From DASRDR01 sp044867785 (GTDB lineage: Bacteria > Methylomirabilota > Methylomirabilia > Rokubacteriales > DASRDR01), in contig JBIOVM010000042.1 of the NCBI GenBank assembly GCA_044867785.1, forward strand, positions 1 to 24,186: DNA of 24,186 nt. Direction: 5' to 3'. The translations under genes and the position numbers were made by a program. Numbering within the stretch: the first letter of the stretch is position 1; each line of letters opens with the position of its first letter. The notes below the pieces were generated by a model. That model made no database searches. It was given only the letters and a program-made list of their open reading frames with translations, and was not told the DNA's origin. Positions 14,993 to 23,572 of this stretch are shown here, piece by piece.

Positions 14993-17900
14993 GCGCCGCC
15001 GCCCCCGGCGCCGCCGGCCGGCAGCCGTCCGTTGGACGTCCGGCTCCGTGCCCGCGCGACGGAGCGCGCCAGCGCCGCTCGCGCGTCGAACCAGAGGGTG
15101 AAGAGGACCGGGATCAGGACCAGCGTGAACACGGTGGAGAGCGACAGGCCGCCGATCATGACCGCGCCCAGGCCTCGGTAGAGCTCGGATCCCGCCCCGC
15201 TCGCGACCACGAGCGGCAGGAGGCCGATGACCGCCGCCACCGCGGTCATGGCGATGGGGCGGAGCCGGGTCGCCGCGCTCTCTCGCATCGCCGTCTTCGG
15301 GTCGGCGCCCGCCCGCATCCCCTGGAGCGCCACGTCCACCAGCAGGATCGCGTTGTTGACGACGACGCCGGCCAGGATGATGAAGCCGAGCATCGTGACC
15401 ACGTCCATCTTCACGGTCGGCTCCAGCGCGTTGACGAGCTTCAGGCCCAGGACGCCGCCCGTCATGGCCAGCGGCACGCTGAACATGACGATCACCGGCA
15501 GGCTCCACGACTCGTAGAGCGAGCACATCAGGAGGTAGGTGATGACGATCGCGAGCAGGAACGACCACTTGAGCGCGTCGAAGGTGACCGCGAGGTCCTC
15601 GGCCTGGCCGGTGAGGTGGATCGCGTAGCCCAGCGGCAGCGAGGCGCGCGCCGGAGCCACCACCTGCCCCTCGATGCGCTCGATGGCCTGGCCGAGCGGC
15701 ACCGTCGGGTTGACGTTCGCGGTGAGCGTGATCGACCGGTCGAGGTCCGTGTGGTCGATCTTGGTCGGCCCGGTCGCCGGCTCGACGCCCGCGACGTCGC
15801 CCAGCCGCACGACCCGGCCGCCCGGCGCGGCGAGGTTCAGGCGTGCCAGCTCGTCGCTCGGCGTCCGCGAGCCCGTCCCGCTGATGAGCGTCAGGTCCAG
15901 CTCCTTGCCGCGGTCACGGAAGAAGCCGGCCTGGCTCCCGGCGACGAGCGTCTCGACGACGTAGCCGACGTCGGCCGCCGTCAGCCCCAGCGCACGGGCC
16001 CTCTCGCGATCCGGTCGGACCTGGAGCTCCGGATTCCCCAGCTCGAACGACGAGTTCACGAAGTTCACGAAGGGGAGCCGGGAGAGCTCCTGGTAGAGCG
16101 TCCCCGACACCCGCTGGATCTCCTCCAGGCTGTCGCCGCGGACGTCGACTTCCACGTTGACGCCGCCGAAGAAGCCGCTCCGCGAGCGCGGGAAGAGGGG
16201 CACCTGGGCCACGAAGATCCCGGTCACCCCCGGGATGCCGAAGGTCCGCTGGCGGAACTCGGCCAGGCCGGCCTGCATGTCGCGGATGCTCGAGCGCTCC
16301 GGCCGGAAGATGGCGCCCACGAAGGGGTCCTCGCCCCGGACGACCGAGAAGAAGTTCTCGAGCTGCGGCATGTCGATCACCCGGGCCTCGATCTCCCGGA
16401 CCATGCGCGTCTTGTCGTCCAGGTTCAACCCCGGCGGCGTCTTGACGATGCCGAAGATGAAGTTCTGGTTCCCCTGCGGGAGGTAGTCGACGGGCGGCAT
16501 CAGGAGCCAGGCGGCGGCGAGGGAGACCGCCACGATCCCGAGCGCGGTCGCGGCCCGCCGGACGACGCCGCGGTCGAGCCAGGCGAGCAGGCGCTCGAAG
16601 GCGCGGGCGATCGCCCGGCCCAGCCATCCGAGCGTGAGCAGGTCGACCACGCGGCCCCACCGGCTGGCCGGCGCCGACCGCGACATCCGCAGGAAGCGTG
16701 CGGCCATCATGGGCGTGACGGTGAAGGTCACCAGGAGGGACAGCACGTTGACGAGCGCCAGCGCGATCGCGATGTCGCGGAAGAGCTGCCCGGCCTCCTG
16801 CTCGACGAAGATGATCGGGAGGAAGACCGCCAGCGTGGTCAGGGTGGAGGTCAGCATCGACCCCCAGACCTCTCCCGTCCCGTCGACCGCCGCCTCGAAC
16901 GCCCCCTTGCCCAGCGACCGGTGCCGGAAGATGTTCTCGAGGACGACGATGGAGTTGTCCATGACCGTGCCGACTGCGAACGCGAGGCCGGCCAGCATGA
17001 TGATGTTGAGACTGCGGCCGAGCGCGTCGACGAAGATGAACGTCGCCACGACCCCGATCGGGATCGTGATGGCCATGATCCCCACGGTCCAGACGTTCCG
17101 CAGGAAGACGAGGAGTGCGAGGGCCGCCAGGATGCCGCCGCTCGCGATGTTGCTGGTCACCAGGCCGATGGCCTGGTCGATGTAGCGGGTCTCGTCGTAG
17201 ACCTGCTCGAAGCGGAGGTCCTTGCCCTCGTAGAGCCGGTTGAGGTACTGGAGCTCCTTCCGCACCCCCTGCATGACCTCGACGGTGTTGGCGCCCGTCT
17301 TGCGGAGGACGCCGAGGGCGACGGTGTCGTGGCCCATGCGGCGCACGAGCCCCTGCGGCTCCTTGAAGCCGAAGTCGACGCTGGCCACGTCGCGGAGGTA
17401 GACGGGCGCCGCGCTCGCGCCCTGGCGCGCGACGATGACGCCCCGGAGCTGGTCGAGGTCGGTGAACTGCCCGACGGTGCGCACCACGTAGCGCCGCCGG
17501 CCCTCGTCGAGGTTGCCGCCGCGCGTGTTCCGGTTCTCGCCCTGGATCGCGTCGCGCACCTGGGTGACGGTGAGGCTGTGCGCGGCCAGCCTCGCCGGGT
17601 CGAGGTAGACCCGGACCTCGCGCTCCTGGCCGCCGAAGAGCCAGACCGTGCCCACGCCCTCGACCCGCTCGAGCCGCGCCTTGGCGACGTCCTCGACCTC
17701 CTCCCGGACCTCGTTGATCGGCCGCGACGTCTCCGCGGTGATCCAGGCGATCGGGGTCTCCTCGTCGGAGTTCACGGCCTGGATCACGGGCGCCTCGGCG
17801 TCATCGGGGAGGTCCTGGACGAGGTCGAGCTTCTCCGAGACGTCGAGCCGCGCCAGGTCCTTGTTCGTGCCCCAGTCGAACCTGAGGACGATCCGGCTCT

Positions 17901-18162
17901 TGCCCTCGGTCGAGGACGAGGTGATCTCGGCGAGCGCCTCCACCGAGTTGAGACGCTCCTCCTGCCGGTCGGTGACCTCCTGCTCGACCTCCTGCGGCGC
18001 CGCGCCGAGGTAGTCGGTCTCGACGGTGATCTGCGGGCGGTCGACCGTCGGCGTCATCTGGAGCGGGATCCGGTAGAGCGAGATCACGCCGAAGATGGTC
18101 GCGAGAATCATGCCGACGGCGACGGACACCGGGTAGCGAACGCACCAGCGAATCAGGCCCAT
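14989..18162 (-). CDS. RND-family multidrug efflux permease (AcrB/HAE1-like)
   Basis: The 1057-residue inner-membrane protein is of full RND length with a twofold repeated layout: a first helix at about 10-30, a large periplasmic porter domain, six more helices, a second porter domain and a final helix bundle. The proton-relay helix 4 reads VGTVMDNSIVVLENIFRH, with Asp402 followed by Asn403; many HAE1 members have DN here where AcrB has two Asp. The matching helix-10 segment reads AGVVVNNAILLVD. RND permeases use the proton gradient to export drugs, lipids or solvents, working with a periplasmic adaptor and an outer-membrane channel. The ATG at 18162 is preceded by GAGG at eight-base spacing. 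The adaptor gene lies 69 bp upstream and the HAD gene overlaps its stop. No TolC-type channel is within the window, so one must come from elsewhere. Confidence 0.94.
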   Translation of the reverse strand: MGLIRWCVRYPVSVAVGMILATIFGVISLYRIPLQMTPTVDRPQITVETDYLGAAPQEVEQEVTDRQEERLNSVEALAEITSSSTEGKSRIVLRFDWGTNKDLARLDVSEKLDLVQDLPDDAEAPVIQAVNSDEETPIAWITAETSRPINEVREEVEDVAKARLERVEGVGTVWLFGGQEREVRVYLDPARLAAHSLTVTQVRDAIQGENRNTRGGNLDEGRRRYVVRTVGQFTDLDQLRGVIVARQGASAAPVYLRDVASVDFGFKEPQGLVRRMGHDTVALGVLRKTGANTVEVMQGVRKELQYLNRLYEGKDLRFEQVYDETRYIDQAIGLVTSNIASGGILAALALLVFLRNVWTVGIMAITIPIGVVATFIFVDALGRSLNIIMLAGLAFAVGTVMDNSIVVLENIFRHRSLGKGAFEAAVDGTGEVWGSMLTSTLTTLAVFLPIIFVEQEAGQLFRDIAIALALVNVLSLLVTFTVTPMMAARFLRMSRSAPASRWGRVVDLLTLGWLGRAIARAFERLLAWLDRGVVRRAATALGIVAVSLAAAWLLMPPVDYLPQGNQNFIFGIVKTPPGLNLDDKTRMVREIEARVIDMPQLENFFSVVRGEDPFVGAIFRPERSSIRDMQAGLAEFRQRTFGIPGVTGIFVAQVPLFPRSRSGFFGGVNVEVDVRGDSLEEIQRVSGTLYQELSRLPFVNFVNSSFELGNPELQVRPDRERARALGLTAADVGYVVETLVAGSQAGFFRDRGKELDLTLISGTGSRTPSDELARLNLAAPGGRVVRLGDVAGVEPATGPTKIDHTDLDRSITLTANVNPTVPLGQAIERIEGQVVAPARASLPLGYAIHLTGQAEDLAVTFDALKWSFLLAIVITYLLMCSLYESWSLPVIVMFSVPLAMTGGVLGLKLVNALEPTVKMDVVTMLGFIILAGVVVNNAILLVDVALQGMRAGADPKTAMRESAATRLRPIAMTAVAAVIGLLPLVVASGAGSELYRGLGAVMIGGLSLSTVFTLVLIPVLFTLWFDARAALARSVARARSRTSNGRLPAGGAGGGGA

Positions 18163-18231
18163 CCGAGACGCCTCACCGCCCGCCCGCGCTCCTCGCCATC
18201 GACCGGGGCCGGGAGGCCCGAGTCCCTGCCA

Positions 18232-19665
18232 TCACTTTCCGGGCGGCGCGGCGCCTGCCGGCGGGGCGGCCACCTTCCGGACCTTGGCGCCGTCCCGCAG
18301 CGTGTCGTTGCCCACCACGACGACCTCCTGCCCGGCGCCCACCGCGCCGTCGAGGAGCTCCACCAGCCCGGCGGCCGACACCCCCGTGCGCACGGGGCGC
18401 GCCCGCGCCACGCCGTTGTCGACCACGAACACGAGCGAGGCGCCGTCCCGGCGCACGATCGCGTCCTTCGGCACGTGGAGCGCCTGGCGGTTCCCCGGAA
18501 TCTCCAGCGCGACGCGGGCGAACATCCCCGCCTTCAGGACGTGCTCGGGGTTCCGCACGCGGACCTTCACCGGGAACGCGCGGCTCTCGCGGTCGGCCTG
18601 GGGCACCACGTGCGCCAGCTCGCCGGCGAACGCGCGGTCCGGGTGCGCGTCCAGGGTCACCCGCGCCCGGGCGCCGTTCCGGAGCCGGCTCGCGTCGCGC
18701 TCGTTCACGGGGCCGACCACGAACACGGGATCCAGGTCGATGAGATCGGCGACGGGGTCGCCCGGGCGGAGCCACGCGCCCACGTCGACGCGCTTTCGGA
18801 TGAGGAAGCCCGTGAAGGGGGCCACGATCGTCATCCGCCGCAGCTCGTCTTCCAGCCGCTCGACGACGAAGGCCGCGCGCCGGTACTCCGCCTCCGCCTG
18901 CGCGATCTCCTCCGACCGGGGGCCGGCCTCGAGGAGCTTCAGGCGTTGCTGGGCCTGACGGACCTCGGCACGGGCGGCCTCGACCTGCTCGGACCGGGTC
19001 CCGGCGTCCACCAGCGCGACTTGCTCCCGCGCCGCCCGCTCCTGCGACCGCGCCACGTCGTACGCCTGTCTTGCCCGGTCGCGCTCCTGGGCCGCGACCA
19101 GCTCCTGACGCACCAGCTGCTCGACCCGCTGGAATTCCTGCTCGGCCCAGACCCGCCGTGCTTCCGCCTCGGCGAGGGCGCTCCGAGCCTGCTCGCGCTC
19201 CTGGGGGCGCGCCCCCGCCTCGAGGTCCCGGAGGCGCGCCTGCGCGCGCGCGACGTTCTGGCGCGCCTCGTCGATCTCCTCCGGCCGGTAGCCCTTCTGG
19301 AGCTTGTCCCACTCCTGGCGCGCCTTCGCCGCCACGGCCCGCGCTTCGCCGAGGCTCAGCTGGTTCGGCGCTCGGTCGAGCTCCGCGAGGATCGTCTGGC
19401 CGCCCGTGACCGACTCGCCCTCGCGCGGCTCCGCCCGCGCGACGCGTCCGGCCACCTCGGCCTGGACGGTGACGCTCCGATCCGGTTCCACCGTGCCGAT
19501 GAACGTCACCTCGTCCTTGACGGGGCGGGAGGCCACCCGCGCGACCACGACCGGGACGTCGGGAGGCGGCCCGAACTGGGCGCTGGATGGAAGGGCCCCG
19601 AGACAGCCCGCCAGGACCAGCGCGGCGACGAGCGTGGCCCGGCCGCGCCCGACCAGGGCCATCAT
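18232..19665 (-). CDS. RND efflux periplasmic adaptor lipoprotein (membrane fusion protein)
   Basis: The 477-residue product is an HlyD/AcrA-type adaptor that links the inner-membrane permease to an outer-membrane channel. A lipobox LAGC at 18-21 marks Cys21 for lipidation. The first barrel-sandwich half (about 50-100) has the GTVEPDRSVTVQAEVAGRV motif, the second half (about 278-310) has VAPFTGFLIRKRVDVGAWL, then come the beta-barrel and membrane-proximal domains (about 310-465). The alpha-helical hairpin (about 103-277) is unusually long and contains four 26-residue repeats beginning GxRxE (about 125, 151, 222 and 248), two on each arm. The start is uncertain: the ATG at 19665 (or the next at 19662) gives the lipoprotein signal, while an in-frame GTG at 19692 would sit almost on the predicted transcription start. 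The permease gene follows after 69 bp. Confidence 0.92.
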   Translation of the reverse strand: MMALVGRGRATLVAALVLAGCLGALPSSAQFGPPPDVPVVVARVASRPVKDEVTFIGTVEPDRSVTVQAEVAGRVARAEPREGESVTGGQTILAELDRAPNQLSLGEARAVAAKARQEWDKLQKGYRPEEIDEARQNVARAQARLRDLEAGARPQEREQARSALAEAEARRVWAEQEFQRVEQLVRQELVAAQERDRARQAYDVARSQERAAREQVALVDAGTRSEQVEAARAEVRQAQQRLKLLEAGPRSEEIAQAEAEYRRAAFVVERLEDELRRMTIVAPFTGFLIRKRVDVGAWLRPGDPVADLIDLDPVFVVGPVNERDASRLRNGARARVTLDAHPDRAFAGELAHVVPQADRESRAFPVKVRVRNPEHVLKAGMFARVALEIPGNRQALHVPKDAIVRRDGASLVFVVDNGVARARPVRTGVSAAGLVELLDGAVGAGQEVVVVGNDTLRDGAKVRKVAAPPAGAAPPGK

Positions 19666-19698
19666 CCGTGGGTGGCGAACGGCGCGTCTCACCCTATT

Positions 19699-19707
19699 CT
19701 TATACCA
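19699..19707 (-). promoter_or_regulatory. Extended -10 promoter for the efflux operon
   Basis: Read on the minus strand, TGG followed by TATAAG matches an extended -10 element (TGnTATAAT) with one mismatch, in a local AT-rich pocket of otherwise GC-rich DNA. No good -35 box lies 17 bp upstream, which an extended -10 can tolerate. Transcription would begin near 19692, giving a leader of about 27 bases to the ATG at 19665. This supports that start for the adaptor gene. Confidence 0.4.
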
Positions 19708-19792
19708 CCGGGGCTCGCGGGGGGTCGGCCTGACGGCCTCCCCGGGCAGGGCGCCGGGCGCAGGTGCGATCGACACCAGGAGGAGCGAGGGC

Positions 19793-20377
19793 ATGGACGC
19801 GCTCGGCTTGTTCCGCCTTCGATACGATGCCGTTCACGGCGGGTTCGTCGACGACCTCTTCGCCGGGTTGACCGACGCTCAGGTCCGGCAGCGGCCGCAC
19901 GGGCTGAACTCGGTCGTCTGGCTCGTCTGGCACGCGACGCGGGTCGAAGATGCGGCCGTGAACCGGTTCGTCGACGATCGCCCCCAGGTGCTCGACGAAG
20001 GCGACTGGCGGCCGCGCCTGGGAATCGAGCGGCGCGACGTGGGTCCGGGCATGATGGCGGACGACGTCGAGACGCTCAGCGCCCGGATCGACGTGCCCGC
20101 GCTGCGCGCCTACGTGGGCGCCGTCGCCGAGCGCACGCGCGCGGTCGCGGCGGCGCTCGCGCCGGCCGCCTGGGAAGAGATCGTGCCGCCGGAGCGGATC
20201 CGGCGGGTGGTGCTGGACGAGGGGCTCCTCGTGGACTCGGGGCGCTGGGTGGAGGAATTCTGGGCCAGAGGCCACGCGCGGGGCTGGTACCTCCTGCAGA
20301 CGGCGCTGCTCCACCCGTATGGGCACTGGTTCGACGCCTCGACGACCCGCGGCCAGCTCGGACGCGGGGGGCGCTGA
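19793..20377 (+). CDS. DinB-fold (DinB/YfiT-like) protein
   Basis: The 194-residue product resembles the DinB/YfiT four-helix-bundle family, whose members bind a metal through three histidines and often act as thiol-dependent transferases (bacillithiol or mycothiol partners in other phyla). The N-terminal helix ends in DLFAGLTDAQVRQRPHG and is followed by the typical WLVWHATRVED segment (44-53, His47). Two more histidines occur at 174 and 178 (HPYGHW), and the C-terminus reads DASTTRGQLG. Which residues form the metal site cannot be fixed from sequence alone. The ATG at 19793 follows AGGAGG. The gene is divergent from the efflux adaptor and converges on the ferredoxin gene with a gap of only 12 bp. 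Reaction and substrate are unknown. Confidence 0.75.
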   Translation: MDALGLFRLRYDAVHGGFVDDLFAGLTDAQVRQRPHGLNSVVWLVWHATRVEDAAVNRFVDDRPQVLDEGDWRPRLGIERRDVGPGMMADDVETLSARIDVPALRAYVGAVAERTRAVAAALAPAAWEEIVPPERIRRVVLDEGLLVDSGRWVEEFWARGHARGWYLLQTALLHPYGHWFDASTTRGQLGRGGR

Positions 20378-20389
20378 GCGCCCCGGCCC

Positions 20390-20614
20390 TCAGGGAAAGA
20401 GGCGCTCCCCGGACGCGGCGTCCTCGACGCGGATCGCGCTCACCGGGCAGCTCTCGGCCGCGGCCAGGATCCGCGCCGCCGAATCCCCGGCCGGATCGGC
20501 CACCTCCGACTGCCGGGCGGCGTTGTGGACGAACACCGCGGGCGCGATGGTCAGGCACGTGCCGTTCCCGACGCACGCGCCGTGGTCCACCCAGACTCGC
20601 AGCTTCCGCTCCAA
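20390..20614 (-). CDS. 3Fe-4S type ferredoxin, P450 redox partner
   Basis: The 74-residue ferredoxin has the short P450-partner pattern: Cys14, Cys20 and Cys56-Pro57 are present, while the usual second cysteine of the CxxCxxC motif is Asn17 (CVGNGTC). Loss of that ligand is typical of 3Fe-4S ferredoxins that pass electrons to bacterial P450s. The conserved stretch CLTIAPAVFV (20-29) follows, and SCPVSAI (55-61) closes the cluster region. The TTG at 20614, starting MERKLRVWVDHGAC, lies 11 bp after the P450 stop and gives the family's usual length, although its ribosome site is poor (G-rich GGGGCGGG). As sequenced, a frameshift in the P450 puts the P450 N-terminal frame in register with this gene, so automatic calls would wrongly fuse them (20390-21847). 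No ferredoxin reductase is in the window. Confidence 0.82.
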   Translation of the reverse strand: MERKLRVWVDHGACVGNGTCLTIAPAVFVHNAARQSEVADPAGDSAARILAAAESCPVSAIRVEDAASGERLFP

Positions 20615-20625
20615 GGCCCGCCCCG

Positions 20626-21847
20626 CTAGCTCCAGCCGACCGGCAAGGCCTTGAGCGACCGGAACTGGATGCTCGGCTGGTACTCGAGCCGGTCCGACTC
20701 GAGATGGAGCGCCGGGAAGCGCTCGGCCAGGGCCCGGAAGACCTCCTGCCCCTCCAGCCGCGCCAGCGTCACCCCGAGGCAGAAATGGATACCGGCACCG
20801 AACGCGACGTGGGGGTTCGGATGCCGGCCGATGTCGAAGCGGTCCGGCTCGCGAAAGACCGCCGGGTCGCGGTTCGCGGACGCGATGGCCCAGCGGATCC
20901 GGTCGTGCTTCCGGAGCTGCTTCCCGCGCAGCTCGAGGTCCGCGCTCGCGATGCGCTGGGTCGACTTGACCCGGGGGGTCGTAGCGCAGGCACTCCTCCG
21001 TCGCGGCCGGGGCGGCGGCCGCCGGGTCCGCCCGGAGCCGGGCCCACTGGTCGGGGTGACGGATGAGCGCGAGCGTCCCGTTGCAGATGAGGTTCATCGT
21101 GGTCTCGTGCCCGGCGAAGAGCAGGAGCGCGGTGTTCACGAGCACCTGGTGCCGGGTGAGCACGCCGGCCTTCTCCCCCTGCGCGAGCACCGAGATGAAG
21201 TCCGCGCCCGGCCGCGCCAGCCGAGACTCCACCAGCGGCTCCACGTATTCGAGCATGCCCCGCATCCCCTCGGTCAGGGGCCGGAGGCGGTCGGGCTCGC
21301 CCCGGTTGATGTGAAGGAGCTTGTCGGCGAGCTCGCGCAGATGCTCGCGGTCCTCCGGCGGGACGCCCATCATCTGCGTGATCACCCGCACCGGAAGCGG
21401 CGCCGCGAGGTCGGTCAGCACGTCCATCCGCCCCCGCGCCCGGGCTTCGTCGAGAAGCTCCGTCACCGCCCGCCGGACGAAGGGCCGCCACGACTCCATG
21501 GCCTTCGGCGTGAAGTACCCGTGCATGACCTGCCGCATCGCCAGGTGCTCGGGCCGGTCGTGCTCGACGAGCTGGTCGGCGCGGAACGCCCGGACGTACC
21601 CCACCAGGCTCAGATCGCCGGGATCGACCGGCGGGTACGGCGGGCGCGGATCGTTCCGGATGACGGCCGACGAGAAGAGCTCGTGGTGCCGGATCATCCA
21701 CACGATGTCGTCGTGGCGCGTGATGACCCAGAGCTGGTACCGGTCGTTCCAGTGCACGGGGTCCGACGTGCGGAGGCGCGCGTAGTGAGAGTAGGGGTCC
21801 GCGATGACGTCGGGCGCGAACATGTCGTCGAGCTCGGGAGCGACCAT
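20626..21847 (-). CDS. Cytochrome P450, interrupted by a one-base frameshift
   Basis: Restoring one base gives a complete 406-residue soluble bacterial P450. The I-helix oxygen-binding motif AGHETT is at 245-250, the K-helix ExxR motif (ECLR) at 285-288, and the heme loop FGAGIHFCLG at 349-358 with the iron-ligand Cys356. The ATG at 21847 follows GAGGA. The frame breaks just after residue 292, at a run of six G on the plus strand (20973-20978); with five G the downstream frame continues cleanly through the heme loop to a TAG at 20626. Both halves look fully functional and show no other damage, so a sequencing or assembly error, or a very recent mutation, is likelier than an old pseudogene. 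The 3Fe-4S ferredoxin gene follows 11 bp later. The substrate cannot be inferred. As written, the product would lack the heme-binding loop. Confidence 0.87.
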
Positions 21848-21900
21848 TCCGGCGTCCTCGCTCAGGCAGGCTCCGGCGCGGCCGGGTCGAATCGAGGTCG

Positions 21901-21945
21901 TCGGCGCCGATTCTAGCGGCGGCCGCCGCGGTGGGCAAGCGCCCA
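21901..21945. terminator. Cluster of three palindromes between the kinase and P450 genes
   Basis: Three perfect inverted repeats lie close together: TCGGCGCCGA at 21901-21910, GCGGCGGCCGCCGC at 21916-21929, and TGGGC-AAGC-GCCCA at 21932-21945. The last begins about seven bases after the histidine kinase stop (minus strand), where a terminator would be expected. No T-run follows. The cluster also lies 54-98 bp upstream of the P450 start and could include an operator. Confidence 0.35.
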
Positions 21946-21952
21946 GTCCGCC

Positions 21953-23572
21953 TCAGACGTCGGGTGGCCGTTCCCCCCGGTGGGTCAGCCGGGTGACGAC
22001 GGCGAGGATCTCGTCGCGGTCGACGGGCTTCGCGACGTAGGCGTCGAATCCCGCCTTGAAGGCCTTGATCCGGGCTTCGGGCGTCACTTGGGCCGTCAGG
22101 GCAATCGCCGGAGTGTCCCTCACGTCGGGGATCGCTCGCACCTGCCGCATCAGCTCGTACCCATCGATGCCGGGCATGGCGAGGTCGCTGATGAGCGCGT
22201 GGGGACGGATGCGCCGAATCGCCGTCAACGCTTCGGACGCGGATGCCACCGCGGTGACGCGCGCCCCGCACTGCTCCAGCAGGTGCGCGATCATGTCACG
22301 GCCGTCCGCCTCGTCGTCCACCAGCAACGCGTGGATCCCCTCGCACCGCCCGAGGTCGACGGCGCCGGACTTGGCCCGCGCGACTTGCTTCATATTGCGC
22401 AGCACCACCGGCAGGGCGACCGTGAAGGTGGTCCCCCGGCCCTCGCCAGGGCTGGTCGCCTCGACCGTGCCGTCATGGAGCTCCACCAGCTGCTTCACGA
22501 TCGCGAGGCCGAGCCCCAGGCCGCCGTGCGCTCGGGCGATGGAGGCGTCCGCCTGGCGGAACCGATCGAAGATCACCGGCAGCATGTCGGGCCGAATCCC
22601 GATTCCCGTGTCGGAGACCGTCACCACGGCCCGCCCGTCGGAGCGCGTCAGGTTGATCTCGATGCGCCCGCCCGCTGGCGTGAACTTGATGGCGTTCGAC
22701 AGGAGATTCCAGAACACTTGCTGCAGGCGCTCCGGGTCGCCGTCGACGATGCCGAGCGCGGGGTCGAGGCGCAGCGCCATCAACAGGTTCTTGGCCTCCG
22801 CGTCGGGCCGGAGGGTCTCGATGGCCGCCCTCAACACCGTCACGAGATTGATCGGGCGAGTGCTGAGACGCACCCGTCCGCTCACGATGGCCGAGAGGTC
22901 GAGCAGGTCCTCGATCAGCCGAGCCTGCTGCCTGGCGTTGCGACCGATGATCTCCAGAGCGCGGCTCACGGTGGCGGCGTCGTGCTGGGCGCTGGCCAGC
23001 ACTTGGGTCCACCCCAGGATCGCGTTGATGGGCGTCCGGAGCTCGTGGGACAGCGTGGCGAGGAAGTCGTCCTTGGCCCGGTTGGCGGCCTCCGCATCCC
23101 TCCGCGCGGCCTGCTCGCGACTCAGCAGCTCCACGAACCTGGCCTCGATCCGACGTCGCTCCGTGATGTCGCGCGCGATCTTGGAGGCGCCGACGATGCG
23201 GCCCTGCAAGTCCCGCATGGGTGAGGTCGTGATCGACATCTCGAGCAGGCGGCCGTCCTTGGTGATGCGCACCGTCTCGAAGTGGTCGATCTTCTCGCCC
23301 CTCCGTAGGCGAGCGAGCACCTCGTCCTCCTCCGGCCAGCGCTCTCTGGGGATGATCAAGGTGATGTGACGGCCGATCGCCTCGTCGGCCGTCCAGCCGA
23401 ACATGCGCTCGGCCGCCCGGTTCCAGCTGGTGACGATGCCGTCGAGGGTCTTGCTGACGATCACGTCATCGGAAGAGTCGACGATGGCCGCCAGGCGCGC
23501 CCGAGCAAGATCGCCCTCGCCGCCCTGCGCGTCGTTGCCGTGTGACTCGGGCATCGGTGAACTAGGGCACAT
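21953..23572 (-). CDS. Hybrid sensor histidine kinase (PAS-HisKA-HATPase-REC)
   Basis: The 539-residue product has no membrane segment and is probably cytoplasmic. A PAS domain (about 27-140, with DGIVTSWNRAAERMFGW and a PAC-type ending SKIARDITERR) leads to a HisKA domain with the phospho-accepting His176 in LSHELRTP. The HATPase domain shows the N box NLLSNAIKFTP (Asn293), the G1 box DTGIGI and the G2 box GGLGLGLAIV. The C-terminal receiver domain (about 415-530) has acidic DDE residues, phospho-accepting Asp463 in SDLAMPGIDG and Lys515 in AKPVD. The signal sensed is unknown. No DNA-binding response regulator is adjacent, so output may pass through a distant phosphotransfer protein. The ATG at 23572 is preferred; an ATG at 23554 is possible, and an upstream extension to 23758 has no domain. 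It lies 105 bp upstream of the P450 gene in the same orientation. Confidence 0.9.
   Translation of the reverse strand: MCPSSPMPESHGNDAQGGEGDLARARLAAIVDSSDDVIVSKTLDGIVTSWNRAAERMFGWTADEAIGRHITLIIPRERWPEEDEVLARLRRGEKIDHFETVRITKDGRLLEMSITTSPMRDLQGRIVGASKIARDITERRRIEARFVELLSREQAARRDAEAANRAKDDFLATLSHELRTPINAILGWTQVLASAQHDAATVSRALEIIGRNARQQARLIEDLLDLSAIVSGRVRLSTRPINLVTVLRAAIETLRPDAEAKNLLMALRLDPALGIVDGDPERLQQVFWNLLSNAIKFTPAGGRIEINLTRSDGRAVVTVSDTGIGIRPDMLPVIFDRFRQADASIARAHGGLGLGLAIVKQLVELHDGTVEATSPGEGRGTTFTVALPVVLRNMKQVARAKSGAVDLGRCEGIHALLVDDEADGRDMIAHLLEQCGARVTAVASASEALTAIRRIRPHALISDLAMPGIDGYELMRQVRAIPDVRDTPAIALTAQVTPEARIKAFKAGFDAYVAKPVDRDEILAVVTRLTHRGERPPDV

Noticed and set aside
15616..21066. Very long open frame on the plus strand (over 1800 codons), and similar ones at 1881-4736 and 5720-8461
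   Set aside because: They lie antisense to well-supported genes (RND permease, adaptor, DUF748, MltF), have low-complexity Arg/Pro/Gly/Ala/Asp/His composition and no domain. In GC-rich DNA with G/C third positions, antisense stops are rare, which produces such frames.
20390..21847. Natural P450-ferredoxin fusion protein
   Set aside because: The continuous frame lacks the heme loop, which is intact in another frame after a G6 run. Removing one base yields a normal P450 with its own stop followed by a separate ferredoxin.
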